A stretch of 64,000 nucleotides of DNA, taken from assembly GCF_037176765.1 (NCBI RefSeq), contig NC_090034.1, forward strand, positions 28,671,875 to 28,735,874. The letters are read 5' to 3'. How positions within the stretch are numbered: position 1 is the stretch's first letter; each line of letters starts with the position of its first letter. Positions 11,691 to 22,290 of the stretch are shown piece by piece. Source of the DNA: Anolis sagrei (taxonomy: Eukaryota; Chordata; Lepidosauria; Squamata; Anolidae). The notes under the pieces were generated by a model, which was given only the letters and a program-made list of their open reading frames with translations, was not told the DNA's origin and did no database searches. The translations under genes were made by a program, and so were the position numbers.

Positions 11691-12133
11691 GTAGACATCG
11701 GAAGACCCACATACAGGGCATTGCAATAGTCCAGCCTAGACGTGACCGTGGCATGGATCACAGTTGCCAGAGCCTCATCAGATAGGTAGGGTGCCAGTTG
11801 CCTCACTTGTCGTAGATGGAAAAAGGCCTGTTTGCTGGCAGCAGCGACCTGAGCTTCCATTGTCAGCTGTGAATCCAGGATGACACCTAAGCTCTTAACA
11901 GTGGTCGATGGAGATAGGGCGGCACCATCGAAGGTGGGTAATGGAGGAGTCAGACCTGCTGTGCAGCCATGCCAGAGAATCTCAGTCTTCGCCGGGTTCA
12001 CCTTCAGTCTGCTAGCACGTAGCCAGTTTGACAGAGCTTCCAGACATAGGGTGAAATTGTCTGGAATTGATATTGGTCCAGTCTCCAGATGCAGAAGGAG
12101 TTGGGTATCGTCTGCATATTGGTAGCAGTGCAA
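10115..12133 (-). other. Chimeric open frame spanning two nested L2 copies
   Basis: One uninterrupted 672-codon frame runs from the outer L2 (about residues 1-150, first YADD) straight into the inner L2 (about residues 155-672, second YADD). The frame across the junction near 11690 is accidental, and the product would be a double RT fragment. It is not a host gene. The first methionine merely marks the 5' truncation of the outer copy. Confidence 0.8.
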
Positions 12134-12135
12134 TT

Positions 12136-13394
12136 GTCAGTATCAGAAGTCAGTAGTGTCAGTTTGCTGCAGTGTGTAGTCAGTCTGTGTTGAGTCAATG
12201 TTCAGTAATGTATTAGACTGAAGAGCGTGTTAGTCTGTATGCAACAAAGAAGACACTGAAACAAAATGCTTTAGAGAACTTATTGTTTAAACTCGCAACC
12301 AATAAGAAATGTACCTGTATGCTGAATACATGAAGCTTGTAAGTAAATCAACTATGTTACTTTTAATGAAGACTACCTATTTTTGGTGTCTTGAGAGCAT
12401 GATTTAAAAGCAATATATTTTATGGGAGAATGGATTTTTTTGGGCAACTGAAATAACACCTCTGAAGATCTGTTATAATTTGTGCACTGGCATATCTTTG
12501 CTCCTAACAGTTCAGAGAGATAACCTGGTATATCAGTCTAACAACTGAGAAGCCTAATTTGCCTTGCATGGATACTTGTGGATACCACTAAGGCGAAAAT
12601 TCACTATTTAAGTCTTCTCAGGAAGATTATACTTTACAAAAGGTTGTAATTATTCCAAATAGTGTGAATGCCAATTAATCTCCAAACGGGTCATGCTTCC
12701 AAAAGGCTAGTCAAAGCCTTTCCAGGCGCTCTGTCTTTGAGGAGAGAACAACTGTTTCCATTTAGGAGCCAAAAGAGAAGGCCTGGTTTTGTTTTTATAT
12801 CAGAGATATTTCAAACAACCCCCCTTCTCTCTTTTGGTTCGTAACTTTCTCTAAGCTTCCTAATCCGGCCCTTTTCCTAAACATCTTGACAATGTCTCTT
12901 TAGTCGACAGGCAGGAACACTCGAGGCCTTTTTAGTGCCATTTCTTCGGGGGGAAAGAGGGGTGTTTAAATGGAAAAAACAGGCCTTTCCCCTTCCCTTC
13001 CACCAGCCGCCAGATTTGGGCTGCCGTTTGGCTGCTTTCTGCCCTTCTTCGTGTTTTATGCATTGAAATAAAAACAGAACTGTGAGCAAAATCGTCCTGA
13101 GTTCGGAGAGGCTGCAGCGACAAGGATGGGGTGCTTTTCCTCCTTTGCTTGGGCCGCTTTGCCCAAACCGAGCAGCTGCTGTTATCACCTTCTGAATCTT
13201 GTCACAGAAAGAACCAGCTTCTTCTTTGTGAAAAGAAAAGAGAGTAGAGATGAATCCATATTTGGCAGTCTGCTCTGTCCCTAAATTGCTGTCGCCTCTC
13301 CAGGGAACTTGAAGCAAAGATCCAGCTCAGTTTGTTCTCACTTTTGGCTTTGTTAACAGTCACTCCGCCTTTCACCCGCTCAGTGTAGCTTAGT
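12136..13394. other. No gene recognised
   Basis: Apparently low-copy sequence. A 146-codon frame at 12877-13317 (-) has no motif I recognise and mixed composition. It could be chance or a conserved non-coding block upstream of NRTN. A GTCAGT-rich stretch lies at 12136-12220. Confidence 0.45.
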
Positions 13395-14408
13395 CAACAT
13401 GTCCTCTTCCTCATCTTCCTTCCTTCCCTTTCCTCCATCACTTCTTTGCTTTTCCTTCTTTTTCAATCACCCCTTTTCCCTTTCTTCCTTTTCCTCCACC
13501 ACTCATTTTCTTTTCCTTCCTTTCGTTTTCCTCATCACTTTGTTCGCTTCCTTTTTCCTCCATCACTCTCCTTCCTTCTGTCCTTCCTTCTCTTTTCCTC
13601 CATCATTCCTTTTATTTTCCTTCTTTCCTTCCCTTTTCCTCCATCATCCTTTTCTTTTCCTTCTTTCCTTCATACCTCTTTCTTCCATCACTCCTTTTCT
13701 CTTCCTTCCTTCCTTTTTCCTCCACTCTTTTTCTTTTCTTCCTTTTTTCCTCCATTACTCCTTTTCTCTCCCTTCCTTCCTTCCTTCCTTCCTTCCTTCC
13801 TTCCTTCCTCTGCCTTCCTTTTATTCCATCTTTTTTCTTCCCTTATTCTCCCCTCCTTTCTTCTTTCCTTCCTCAATTTTTTCTTCCATTCTTGTAGGTC
13901 CTTCTGTCCTTCCTTCCCTCCCTCATTCTTTCTGCTTTATTCATTCCATCTATCCATCCACCTTTTTCTCTTTTTTTCTTACCTTCTCTTCCCTTCTTCT
14001 TTATTCAGGCCTTCCTTCCATTCGTAGGGTTTTCTTCTCTCTTCTCCCATCCTTCCATCTCCTTCACTCATCCATCTTTTACTTTCTTCCTGTTTCCTTC
14101 CAACCTTCCTTACCGTCATCATTCTTTCTTCTTTCCATCCATCCATCTGTTTCTCTCTTTTATTTCTTCCCTTCTCTATCCTTTATTAATTCGCCCTTCA
14201 ATTTTTGGAGTTCCTGCCTCTCTTCTCTCCTTCTTTCTGCGTCTTCCTTTCCATACATTCATCCTTTTCTCTTTTTTCATCCCTTCTCTTTCCTTTATCG
14301 GTTCTTCCATTCTTGTAGTTTGTCTCCTTTCTCTTCTTTTTTCGCTCCTTCCTTCCACCCATTTATCCTTTTCTCCTCTTTTCTCCCTTCCTTCCTTCGT
14401 CTTTTTAG
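13395..14408. repeat. 1 kb pyrimidine tract (CCTT)n
   Basis: The plus strand is almost wholly C and T in TTCC, CTTTT and CATC units. Perfect (CCTT)n occurs at about 13770-13808. Its 338-codon frame of Ser, Phe, Pro and Leu is a composition artefact. Confidence 0.95.
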
Positions 14409-15180
14409 TGACTGAAGGATATAAAGATGGCAGATTTTAAAAGGAGGGCAACCAGTCCAATCCAAACAGCGAATTTTATGGAAAAGACTTCCGGAAAGAA
14501 GCTTTGCACCATGCGGACATTCACATCACGTGACATTTCCCCTTGTCATCCCTTTTTCTTCTTAATTCCAGACATCCTCTAAGAATAGATCCGATTGAGA
14601 CAGAAAGGCAGTGAAGTAAATGCTAGGAAAGTGTTAGTGATTTGGTTCCATTTTAACTATTGTTGACGAAGACAGGCATTGAGCCGTAAACAGCGAAATG
14701 AGAAAAGAAATTAACTGCGGCCTTGCTTTTGAGGAGTTCTCTGGGAGCGAATCCAAACCAGCTGATAACAACATCTGCACAAAATTGCTGGAGATATGAT
14801 CAGAATAACACAATTACCCAAAGTGATTCTACTTGGAACAAGACACATTTCCTTGGTGAGGCTTCATAGATATGTCTCTGGAGAGAAAAGGAATCTATGA
14901 TGGGCAATCCCAGTTAGTCCTTTTGTAGCAGTAAAAGCAGTTTGATCTTCTTCAGAGAAAAGGGGAATCTGAATCTGCAACCTGAGACTCTTGGCTTGAA
15001 AGAATCTCCAAATGTACCAGATCTGGGTTGAAACACCTTGCCTGTAACTTTTATTCAGCATTTACAAACCATACATTGACTTGGTACCAAGTCTCTCATG
15101 CATTCATCTCTCATGCATTCATCCTCACTCATCTTCATTCAGTGCCTCCTCCTGAAAAAAAAGTATATCAAAAAAGGATT
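14409..15180. other. No gene seen
   Basis: AT-rich sequence with no long frame and no recognised repeat. Confidence 0.5.
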
Positions 15181-15408
15181 ACCACCTCACCTGCTTCATA
15201 AGAAATCTACGACAAAACAGGAGCTTTTTTGTCAAGTTCCAGGATCAGAGAAGCAGACTGCGAAAACAGGCAACCTGCCTCAGGGGAGCGTGCTTACTCC
15301 ATCCATGTTTCACATTTATGCAAACAACCAGCCACTGCCAGAAGAGACAGAGAATTTAATATATGCTGATTATCATGTCATCATTGCTCAAGCAGGGAGC
15401 TTTGAATA
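15181..15408 (+). mobile_element. I-group (Ingi/Vingi-like) LINE reverse transcriptase fragment
   Basis: Encodes LPQGSVLTPSMFHIYANNQP and then a decayed catalytic box (IYADYHVIIAQAGSFE, with Tyr in place of the second Asp). It is the same family as the minus-strand copy at 16172-17340, which has IYADDCAITAQAGSFE. A SINE at 15409 interrupts it. Confidence 0.6.
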
Positions 15409-15660
15409 TATTTTTTTTTTTTGTATCAGGGGTGACTTGAGAAACTGCAAGTCAATTTTGGTGTGAGAGAATTGACCGTCTGCAAGGATGTTGCCCAGGG
15501 GATGCCCTGATGTTTGATGTTTTTTTACCATCCTATGGGAGGCTTCTCATATGACCCCACATGGGGAGCTAGAGCTAACAGATGGGTGCTCATCCCACTT
15601 CCCAGATTCGAACCACCAATCTTTCAGTCAGCAGTATCAGCCGGCACAAGGGTTTAAACC
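15409..15660 (-). mobile_element. tRNA-derived SINE
   Basis: Same family as 2137-2369. A T-rich tail lies at about 15409-15421. The head on the right has GGTTCGAATC as the reverse complement near 15608. Confidence 0.75.
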
Positions 15661-15785
15661 AGTGTTTCCAAACCTTCCGAATGCAGCGACCCCTTAATAT
15701 AGTTCCTCATGTTGGGGTGACCCCCAACCATAAAATTATTTTTGTTGTTACTTCATAACTATAATTTTGCAGTGCTGCGGAATTC
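15661..15785 (+). mobile_element. hAT-Charlie-type 5' end fragment
   Basis: Shares GTGTTTCCAAACCTTCC and the CAGTTCCTCATGTTG and ATAAAATTATTTTTG block with the start of the element at 8591. Confidence 0.6.
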
Positions 15786-16171
15786 AAAGAGGTACCAATG
15801 AAAAGTGAAAGGGAGAAATGTGCTAGTCAAGGGAGAAGGCTAGTCAAGCCAATCCTGACTGGGACCGCCTTTCCATCTGGGAAAAGGGAAGGCAGAATTC
15901 TCTCACAGAGAAAAGAGTGACTACAGAATTAACATCACTCTTTGCATTTTAGGAAATCATCCAAAAGACTCTATGTGACTTCCATAATGGGTTGAATGGG
16001 AAGCATGGATGGAGCTGGCACAATGCATAGTTCTAGGTGATGATATAAATTCTTTGGGCCTTGATCAAGAATCTCAAATAATTATTATATAAGAATAAGA
16101 ATAATATATTTTATTGATTGGCCCTTAGGCTATATCACAATACCAAACCAAACACCAAGGCTTGATATTTA
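15786..16171. other. No gene seen
   Basis: Unassigned AT-rich sequence, with a GGCCCTTAGGCTATATC stretch near 16120 that may belong to an LTR or LINE tail. Confidence 0.4.
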
Positions 16172-17340
16172 TTTATCATGTCAGAAGCAAATTGAGAATA
16201 CAGTTATAATGCATAGAAAAACCACAAACAAAATTTAAAAACTTGGCATCATACTAAATGTCCTTTGACCAGTAGCTGGCCACTTGGAGTGCCTCTGGTG
16301 TTGCTATAAGGTCCTCCATTGTGCATGTGGCAGGGCTCAGACTGCATTGTAGTAAGTGGTCTGTGGTTTGTTCTCCTCCACACTCGCATGTCATGGACTC
16401 CACTTTGTAGCCCCATTTCTTATTTATTTATTTACTTCATTTATATACCGCTTTTCTCAGCCCTTAGGCGACTCAAAGCGGTTAACAACAGCAATTTCAA
16501 TGCACACATTACAAAACAATTGAAGCATTTAAAAACAATAGCATAACAACAATTAAACATCAGTATAACAAATCATTCACGTCGCATCAATAGAATCAGA
16601 ATCCAATCTCATTTCTTAAGGTTAGCTCTGCATCTCGTGGTGCTAGGGCGCAGTCTGTTCAGCACCTTTCAAGTTGCCCCATCTTCTGTGTGCCCAGGAG
16701 GGGGTTTCTCGTATGGAATCAGCCACTGATTGAGGTGCTGGGTTTTAGCCTGCCACTTTTGGACTCTCACTTGCTGCGCTGTTCCTGCTAGTGTCTCTAT
16801 AGATCTTAGGAAGCTATTTCTTGATTTAAGGCATTGGCATGCTGGCTGATGTATTTAGCATGCGTACTCAGCAGCAGAATAGTAAAGTGCAAGGGTAGAT
16901 GTCTTCACTGTTTCTGGTTGTGATCTCCAGGTTTTGCCAGCCAACTTTTGTATGATATTATTTCTAGCACCCACTTTTTGCTTGATAGTTAAGCAGTGCT
17001 TCTTATAAGTCAGAGCATGGTCCAGAGTAACTCCCAGGTATTTTGGTGTGCTGCAATGTTCCAGTGGGATTCCTTCCCAGGTAATCCTCAGAGCTTGAGA
17101 TGTTTGTCTGTTCTTAAGGTGAAAAGCACACGTATGTGTTTTAGATAAATTAAGAATCAGCTGGTTTTCCCTGTAATAGGCAGTAAGAGCACCTAAAGCT
17201 TCTGAGAGCTTCTGTTCAATCATTCAAAACTCCCTGCTTGAGCAGTGATGGCACAATCATCAGCATAAATGGAACTCTCTGTCCCTTCTGGCAGTGGCTG
17301 GTCATTTGTGTAAATGTTAAAATTGATGGTGCCATCAATA
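16172..17340 (-). mobile_element. I-group (Ingi/Vingi-like) LINE, 3' part
   Basis: On the minus strand the order is YADD box, then LSEALGALTAYYRENQL, STPKYLGVTLDHALTYKKHC and LALYYSAAEYAC (16855-17223). A C-terminal CxC...H...C knuckle region and the 3' end ACTGTATTCTCAATTTGCTTC at about 16172-16210 follow. Other copies lie at 15181, 29000, 38355, 40950 and 41250. Ingi/Vingi is my best family guess; another I-group clade is possible. Confidence 0.6.
16423..16610 (-). mobile_element. L2-type 3' tail insertion with 8-bp duplication
   Basis: A 188-bp insertion begins with (TTTA)n and has the ATATACCGCTTTTCTCAGCCC block of an L2 3' UTR. It is flanked by ATTTCTTA at 16415-16422 and 16611-16618. 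It splits the LINE at 16172-17340 and is therefore younger. Confidence 0.8.
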
Positions 17341-17811
17341 AATATGATGAAACTGAATATCTACATCATATTTCCTTATCACCCCAACAACAACAACAAC
17401 CATAATAATAATGACATCTTCATTAGGCATATTATATTATATAACATACATAAACACACAATCTTCTTTTTTTGCTTATCATAATGACTTAAATGTACAA
17501 AATATGTTGTCACTCTTTTTTTCTCATCTTCAACACAACAGTGATAGGCCCAAATGCATAAGCTATCATCATGCCGTAAGAGACTAAACCTATTATATTC
17601 AGCAGCAAGTAGAAAGGTTTAAATGGTCAAATACAATAATGAAAAAATGCAATACCTACTGTCACAAATTCAAATTGGCATTTAGATAGATCCAGTGATT
17701 TCAACTCTATAGTATGAATGCCTCCTTTTAGCAGAGTTGAAGCATCATTCTGGGACAAACAAAACCACTGTCATTGAGGATATGGGAATCTCTTTGTGTT
17801 TTTTCCTGCAG
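17341..17811. other. NRTN 5' flank/upstream intron
   Basis: AT-rich with a CAA/ATA run at about 17385-17412. It ends in a strong 3' splice site, TTTTTTCCTGCAG, with AG at 17810-17811. The exon carrying the NRTN start codon therefore probably begins at 17812 and an upstream non-coding exon lies elsewhere. Confidence 0.55.
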
Positions 17812-17838
17812 CATTTCCATGTTCTGACCCAGTCGACG

Positions 17839-18013
17839 ATGAAGGTATGGAAGTTTGTGGCCCTCGCCTCAATGCTCCTCAGCTCCATGCTGGTTTGTAG
17901 AGACCTTTTCCGCGGGAAGGCCTTCTCCTTTGTCCGCTCTTCCTCTTCCTCATCTGGTGGACAGAAGCGGCACCCGAGGGACCTGGGCCACCGGGCCTCG
18001 CTCATCTCCCAGT
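17839..18013 (+). CDS. NRTN: Neurturin precursor, coding exon 1
   Basis: Neurturin is a secreted GDNF-family ligand that signals through GFRA2 and RET to support neurons. This exon codes residues 1-58. MKVWKFVALASMLLSSMLVC is a signal peptide and the rest is the start of the pro-segment, with a Ser run at about 34-39. The ATG at 17839 was chosen because it opens the signal peptide and lies 27 bp after the splice acceptor at 17811; the in-frame upstream ATG at 17737 is in the intron. The exon ends after CAGT at 18013 with donor GTAAGT, in phase 1. Joined to 22430 it gives ISQYSSLFERY, matching the LAQYRALL junction of human neurturin as I recall it. Confidence 0.9.
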
Positions 18014-18589
18014 GTAAGTTTGCTGGATCCGCTCCAGGTTTTCATCCAAACTCTGAGGGCATGAGTGCAGCCCCTTGGAGAGCTGCCTTAATTCTCTTCC
18101 ATTCCAGGTTTTGCTTTCCGTGGTGCTGAACCCAAAGTTGAATCTGTGGGATTGGAAGGTAGAGTCAGTGGGATGAAAGTGAATCTGTTCTGGGCTTTGC
18201 TCCAGATTTACTATTTATACCTCTTCAGCTCTCACTCTCAACAGTGCAACACCATAAGACTGTGTTGAGTCCTCTGCTTTACACTTTGTACACATATGAT
18301 TGCACCCCCCATACTGTACACCATAGCAATATCATTCCCAAATTTGCAGACGACACAACCATGGTGGGGCTTCTTATTTCTGAAGGGGATGAGCCTACCT
18401 GTCAGGAGGAGGTGAAGCGATTACTATCGTGGGACAGGGATAATAATCTGGTTCCTAACATCTATAAGACCAAGGAGTTCATAGGAAGAACAGACCTTGG
18501 TCATAAATGGAGACCAAGTGGAGCAGGTCACCAGTTTTAAGTTCCTGGGTGTCTCTGTTAAGGAGGATCTGACCTGCGACATTCATAAG

Positions 18590-18877
18590 CAGAGGCAGCC
18601 CTAGGTAATTTTTAATGGTAAGCAAACAGTATTTTGCCCCCGCCCCCCAACTAATCACTGATATATATTTTCTGTTTGTCGTGGGAGTTCTGTGTGCCAT
18701 ATTTGGTTCAATTCCATCATTGGCGGAGTTCAGAATGCTCTTTGATTGTAGATGAACTATACATCCCAGTAACTACAACTTGCATATGTCAAGGTCTATT
18801 TTCCCCCAAGAGCGCCCCTGGGCAAAATCAACTATACTGCAAATGCTTACTTTGTGTAATGGGTTGAGCCGCCCCTG
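18590..18877. mobile_element. hAT non-autonomous element with exact 8-bp duplication
   Basis: Starts CAGAGGCAGCCC and ends GAGCCGCCCCTG, imperfect inverted ends of about 12 bp. It is flanked by TTCATAAG at 18582-18589 and 18878-18885. Its removal restores the Rex1-like LINE. The interior contains the hAT-associated GTAGATGAACTATACATCCC motifs. Confidence 0.85.
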
Positions 18878-18969
18878 TTCATAAGGCAGTGTTGGTGAGG
18901 AGGGCCCTGCAGAGATTGGACTGTCTGAGACTTCTAAGGAACCTCCAAAGGCCATCCAGTCCAACCCAT

Positions 18970-19460
18970 AAGAGATAGACAGATAGACAGGAATAAAGAT
19001 AAATGGATGGATGGGTGGATGGATTGATGGATAGACAGACAGACAGACAGACAGACAGGTAGATGAATTGATGAATAGAGATAGATAAGGATGGTAGATG
19101 GATGGATAGATAGACAGAATGATGGATGGGTGGATGGATAGACAGATAGAATGGTAAATAGAATGGTAGAGATGGATGGATGGATGGATGGATGGATGGA
19201 TGGATGGATGGATAGCTGGATGGATGGATGGATGGATAAATAGATAGAATGGTAGATAGAATGATGGATGGATAAATAGAATGGTAGGTAGGTACAGTGG
19301 ATGGGTGGATGGATAGACAGACAAAAAGATAGATGGATGGATTAGTATATAGAAAAGTCAATAGCTAGATTAGTAGATAGATAGAAAGGTCAATAGATAG
19401 GTAGGTAGGTAGGTAGGTAGATGAATGGGTAGATGAATAGATGGATAGACAGATAGATAG
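18970..19460. repeat. (GGAT)n/(GATA)n microsatellite
   Basis: About 490 bp of GATG, GATA, GACA and GGTA tetranucleotides inside the LINE in the NRTN intron. The open frames here are artefacts. Confidence 0.95.
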
Positions 19461-19965
19461 ATGTCTAAGTAACCAACAACTGAATGAGAAACTGCTGGTG
19501 ACTTTCTACCGCTGTGTTATAGAGCGTGTCCTAACCTCCTGCATATGCACCTGGTTTGGTAGCTGCATATAATTGCAGATAGGAGGCACTCCAAAGGGTT
19601 AACACTTCTACACAGAGAGTCATGGGCTGCCCTCTTTCTCCCCTCTTTGGATGAACTTTAAAATTCCTGCAGCCTTAAGAAAGGTCAGAGCATTCTTGGG
19701 GATCCATCTCACCCGGCCAATTCTCATTTTGAATGATTGCCAACTGGCAGATGGTACAGGGTGACAAAGGCAAGGACAAACAGACTGAGAGACAGCTTTT
19801 AACCTAGAGCTGTGGCTATGTTGGACTCCATGGCTTCGCGTTGATGTTGTATCGAGGGTGGTAGGAGTTTGGAGAGATGGGTGTGTTGTTCTGTGATGTG
19901 TGCTGGGGAAGGCATCTAATTTCATTATTGTGCAATGTACAATGATAGTAAAGTTATTCTAGTCT

Positions 19966-20610
19966 GTTTTATTGGGTTGAGCCTAATATCCCGAAATGAG
20001 AGCTATAACAAGGTGCATCGAGGAGACTCTTCCCTCTCTCTTCCTTAAGAAAACTTTACTTGCTTCTAGCTGGAAGATGAGTCCAGAGCAGAGTGGAGGG
20101 TGAATCTTGGCACCACAAGGAAGGGAGGGAATGAACCCAATATGTTCCCAGGCTCAAAGCTGTAGGAAGGACTCAATGAAGCCTTGCAAATTGTAGCTAA
20201 GCTGGAGATTTATGCCTACAAATGAGTCCTTTAAAATGGAGATCCTACAAATGATCCAAGCTGGCCAAATTGTCTGTAATTATGTTTTGCAATGTTCAAT
20301 ATTATGAGGCTCATTGGGCCTGGATTGAGTGTCCATAAGATCTTTTTATGATAATATTTTATTAAACCAACAAACGAACGACTCAACCCACACAGTGATG
20401 TCATTCACATACACCACTCCGACCCAATCAGCTTTATTTAGCCAAGGGATAATCCCCACAGCAGCAGCCTCAGCCAGCAATGAAATCCAGATCTGACCAG
20501 AGGGATTTGGGATTCCTTTGATTGGAAACCAAACACTTGGCTTCTTTGGAAGCAGGTTAGATTCGGTTGTGTTTTTCCCGCCGTGGGGCTTGGCTTTAAT
20601 GGTATGTTTA
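19966..20610. other. No gene seen
   Basis: Unassigned intronic sequence. Confidence 0.5.
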
Positions 20611-21060
20611 TAGACGGAGCAGGATGATATGAATGGCGGTTGATTGGGGTGGATTTGGGCTTGTAATGGGATGAGAAGTATGCCTCCTGGAGAGCATTCC
20701 AGTAGCATTCTCTCCTGATGTTTCACCTGCATCTGTGGCTAATGACATCCTCAGAGGTTTCTTCAGAGGTCTGCTGAAAATGAGGCAATTGGAGTGTATA
20801 TATCCCTGAGGAATATTGTCCAAGGTGGGAGAAAGAACCCTTATATTTGTAAAGCAAGTGTGGATGTTGCAATTAGCAAGCTTGAATAGCATTGAGTAGC
20901 CATGAGGCTGCAAAGTCAATCAGTGAGGGTCTCTGAATACAGGTTGCCTAGCCTTTGTTGCTTGGCGGCACCCTCTGTTTGGGAGATGTTAGCTGACACT
21001 TGATTGTTTTCTGTCTGGAGTTCTCCTGTTTCTGAGTGGTGTTCTCTATTCTGGTGTAAA
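20611..21060 (-). mobile_element. Penelope-like 3' tail
   Basis: On the minus strand it carries the tail markers seen at 145-560: CCTCCCAAACAGAGG-like, AATAGCATTGAGTAGCC-complement and ATATATACACTCC. An (AAAT)n run at about 21056-21076 separates it from the plus-strand copy that follows. Confidence 0.7.
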
Positions 21061-21120
21061 TAAATAAATAAATAAATCCCACCACCCAGGAAAAGGGGGA
21101 TTCCAAACAGCAAACCATCA

Positions 21121-22290
21121 AGTGCCAAACACCTCCCAAACAAAGGATGCCTCCATGCAACAGAGACCAGGCTACCTCTATGCAGAGACCCCCACTGATA
21201 GACTTTGCAGCTACAAGGGTATTCAATGCTATTCAAGCTTGCTAATTGCAACATTCACACTTGCTTCAGATAAAGGTTCTTCCACCCTGGACATTATTCC
21301 ACAGGGATATATACACTCCACTTGCTTCACTATCTCTATGCAGAGACCCTCACTGATTGACTTTGCAGCTTCATGGCTGCTCAATGCTATTCAAGCTTGC
21401 TCATTGCGACTTTCACACTTGCTTTAAACAGACAAGGGTTCTTTCTCCACTTGGACATCATTCCACAGGGATATATACACTCCACTTGCTGCATGAATTC
21501 TATGTAGACATCCTCACTGATTGACTTTGCAGCTGTTAGACTACCCAATGCTATTCAAGCATAGAATCAAAGAATTGGAAGACACCTCATGGGCCATCCA
21601 GTTCAACCCCTGCCTAGAAGCAGGAATATTGCATTCAAATCACCCCTGACAGATGGCCATCCAGCCTCTGTTTAAAAGCTTCCAAAGAAGGAGCCTCCAC
21701 CACACTCCGGGGCAGAGAGTTCCACTGCTGAACGGCTCTCACAGTCAGGAAGTTCTTCCTCATGTTCAGATGGAATCTCCTTTCTTGTAGTTTGAAGCCA
21801 TTGTTCCGCGTCCTAGTCTCCAGGGAAGCCGAAAACAAGCTTGCTCCCTCCTCCCTGTGGCTTCCTCTCACATATTTATACATGGCTATCATATCTCCTC
21901 AGCCTTCTCTTCTTCAGGCTAAACATACCCAGCTCCTTAAACCGCTTCTCATAGGGCCTGTTCTCCAGACCCTTGATCATTTTAGTCGCCCTCCTCTGGA
22001 CACATTCCAGCTTGTCAATATCTCTCTTGAATTGTGGTGCCCAGAATTGCTCATTGCAACATCAAAACTTGCCTCAAACAGACACAGGTTCTTTCTCTCA
22101 CCCTGGACATCATTTCACAGGGATATATATGCACTCAATTTGCCTCATTTCCAACAGAACTTCTGAAAAAGATCTCTGAATATGTCATTAGTCACAGATG
22201 CAGACCAAACGTCAGGAGAGAATGGTTCTGGAACATGGCTATACAGCCCAGAAAACTCACAGCAACCCAGTGATTCTGGCTATGAAACTT
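21121..22290 (+). mobile_element. Penelope-like 3' tail with about 160-bp tandem units
   Basis: Plus-oriented tail in which a unit beginning TGCAGAGACC recurs at about 21181, 21339 and 21503, spacings of 158 and 164 bp. The tail resumes at 22047 after a CR1 insertion and ends with ATACAGCCCAGAAAACTCAC near 22260. With the copy at 20611-21060 it forms an inverted pair. Confidence 0.7.
21561..22046 (-). mobile_element. CR1 LINE 3' end inserted in Penelope tail
   Basis: On the minus strand it encodes QWNSLPRSVVEAPSLEAFKQ and ends in a 3' UTR with TTCTTTGATTCTAT at 21561, the ATTCTAT-type terminus of amniote CR1. It is severely 5'-truncated. The flanking Penelope sequence (CTATTCAAGC / TTGCTCATTGC) is continuous without it. 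No target duplication is visible. Confidence 0.8.

Larger units (their letters stand above)
9357..12135 (-). mobile_element. L2-clade LINE (outer copy, split by another L2)
   Basis: Read on the minus strand, 12133-11691 encodes the RT palm and thumb: YADDTQLLLHLE at the start, LNVNPAKTE-like and LGVILDSQLTMEAQVA segments, then LDYCNALYVGLP and KLGIVQ. The frame resumes at about 9867 with AAARLLTRTS and runs through ITPVLQHLHWLPTEYR to about 9473, ending in a 3' UTR and an ATC-rich tail at 9357-9375. The 5' half is missing. The break is exactly the inner insertion at 9868-11690. Confidence 0.85.
18230..19965 (+). mobile_element. Rex1-like (CR1-group) LINE, interrupted
   Basis: 18244-18540 encodes LSPLLYTLYTYDCTP, KFADDTTMVGLI and EVKRLLSWDRDNNL, the RT palm of Rex1/Babar-type elements. 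The frame decays into DLTCDIH near 18575. Thumb and connection sequence resumes at 18886 ([13 protein letters not shown]-like) and, after the microsatellite, at 19462 (EKLLVTFYRCVIERVLTSCICTWFG). A 3' end with AATGATAGTAAAGTTATTCTA lies at about 19935-19965. The copy has several stops and two insertions. Confidence 0.65.

Noticed and set aside
10115-12133. A host reverse-transcriptase gene
   Set aside because: Two L2 copies joined by nested insertion; RT motifs are duplicated and both 5' ends are truncated.
12877-13317. 146-codon minus-strand frame as a gene
   Set aside because: No domain, no homology recognised and no splice or promoter support.
13399-14415. Long Ser/Phe/Pro frame of 338 codons
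   Set aside because: It is the translation of a pyrimidine tract; other frames of the same tract are equally open.
17737-17838. Upstream in-frame ATG extending NRTN by 34 residues
   Set aside because: It lies before a strong splice acceptor at 17811 and would hide the signal peptide behind unrelated sequence.
18773-19361. Ile/His/Pro/Ser-rich repeat protein on the minus strand
   Set aside because: It arises from GGAT/GATA microsatellite units.
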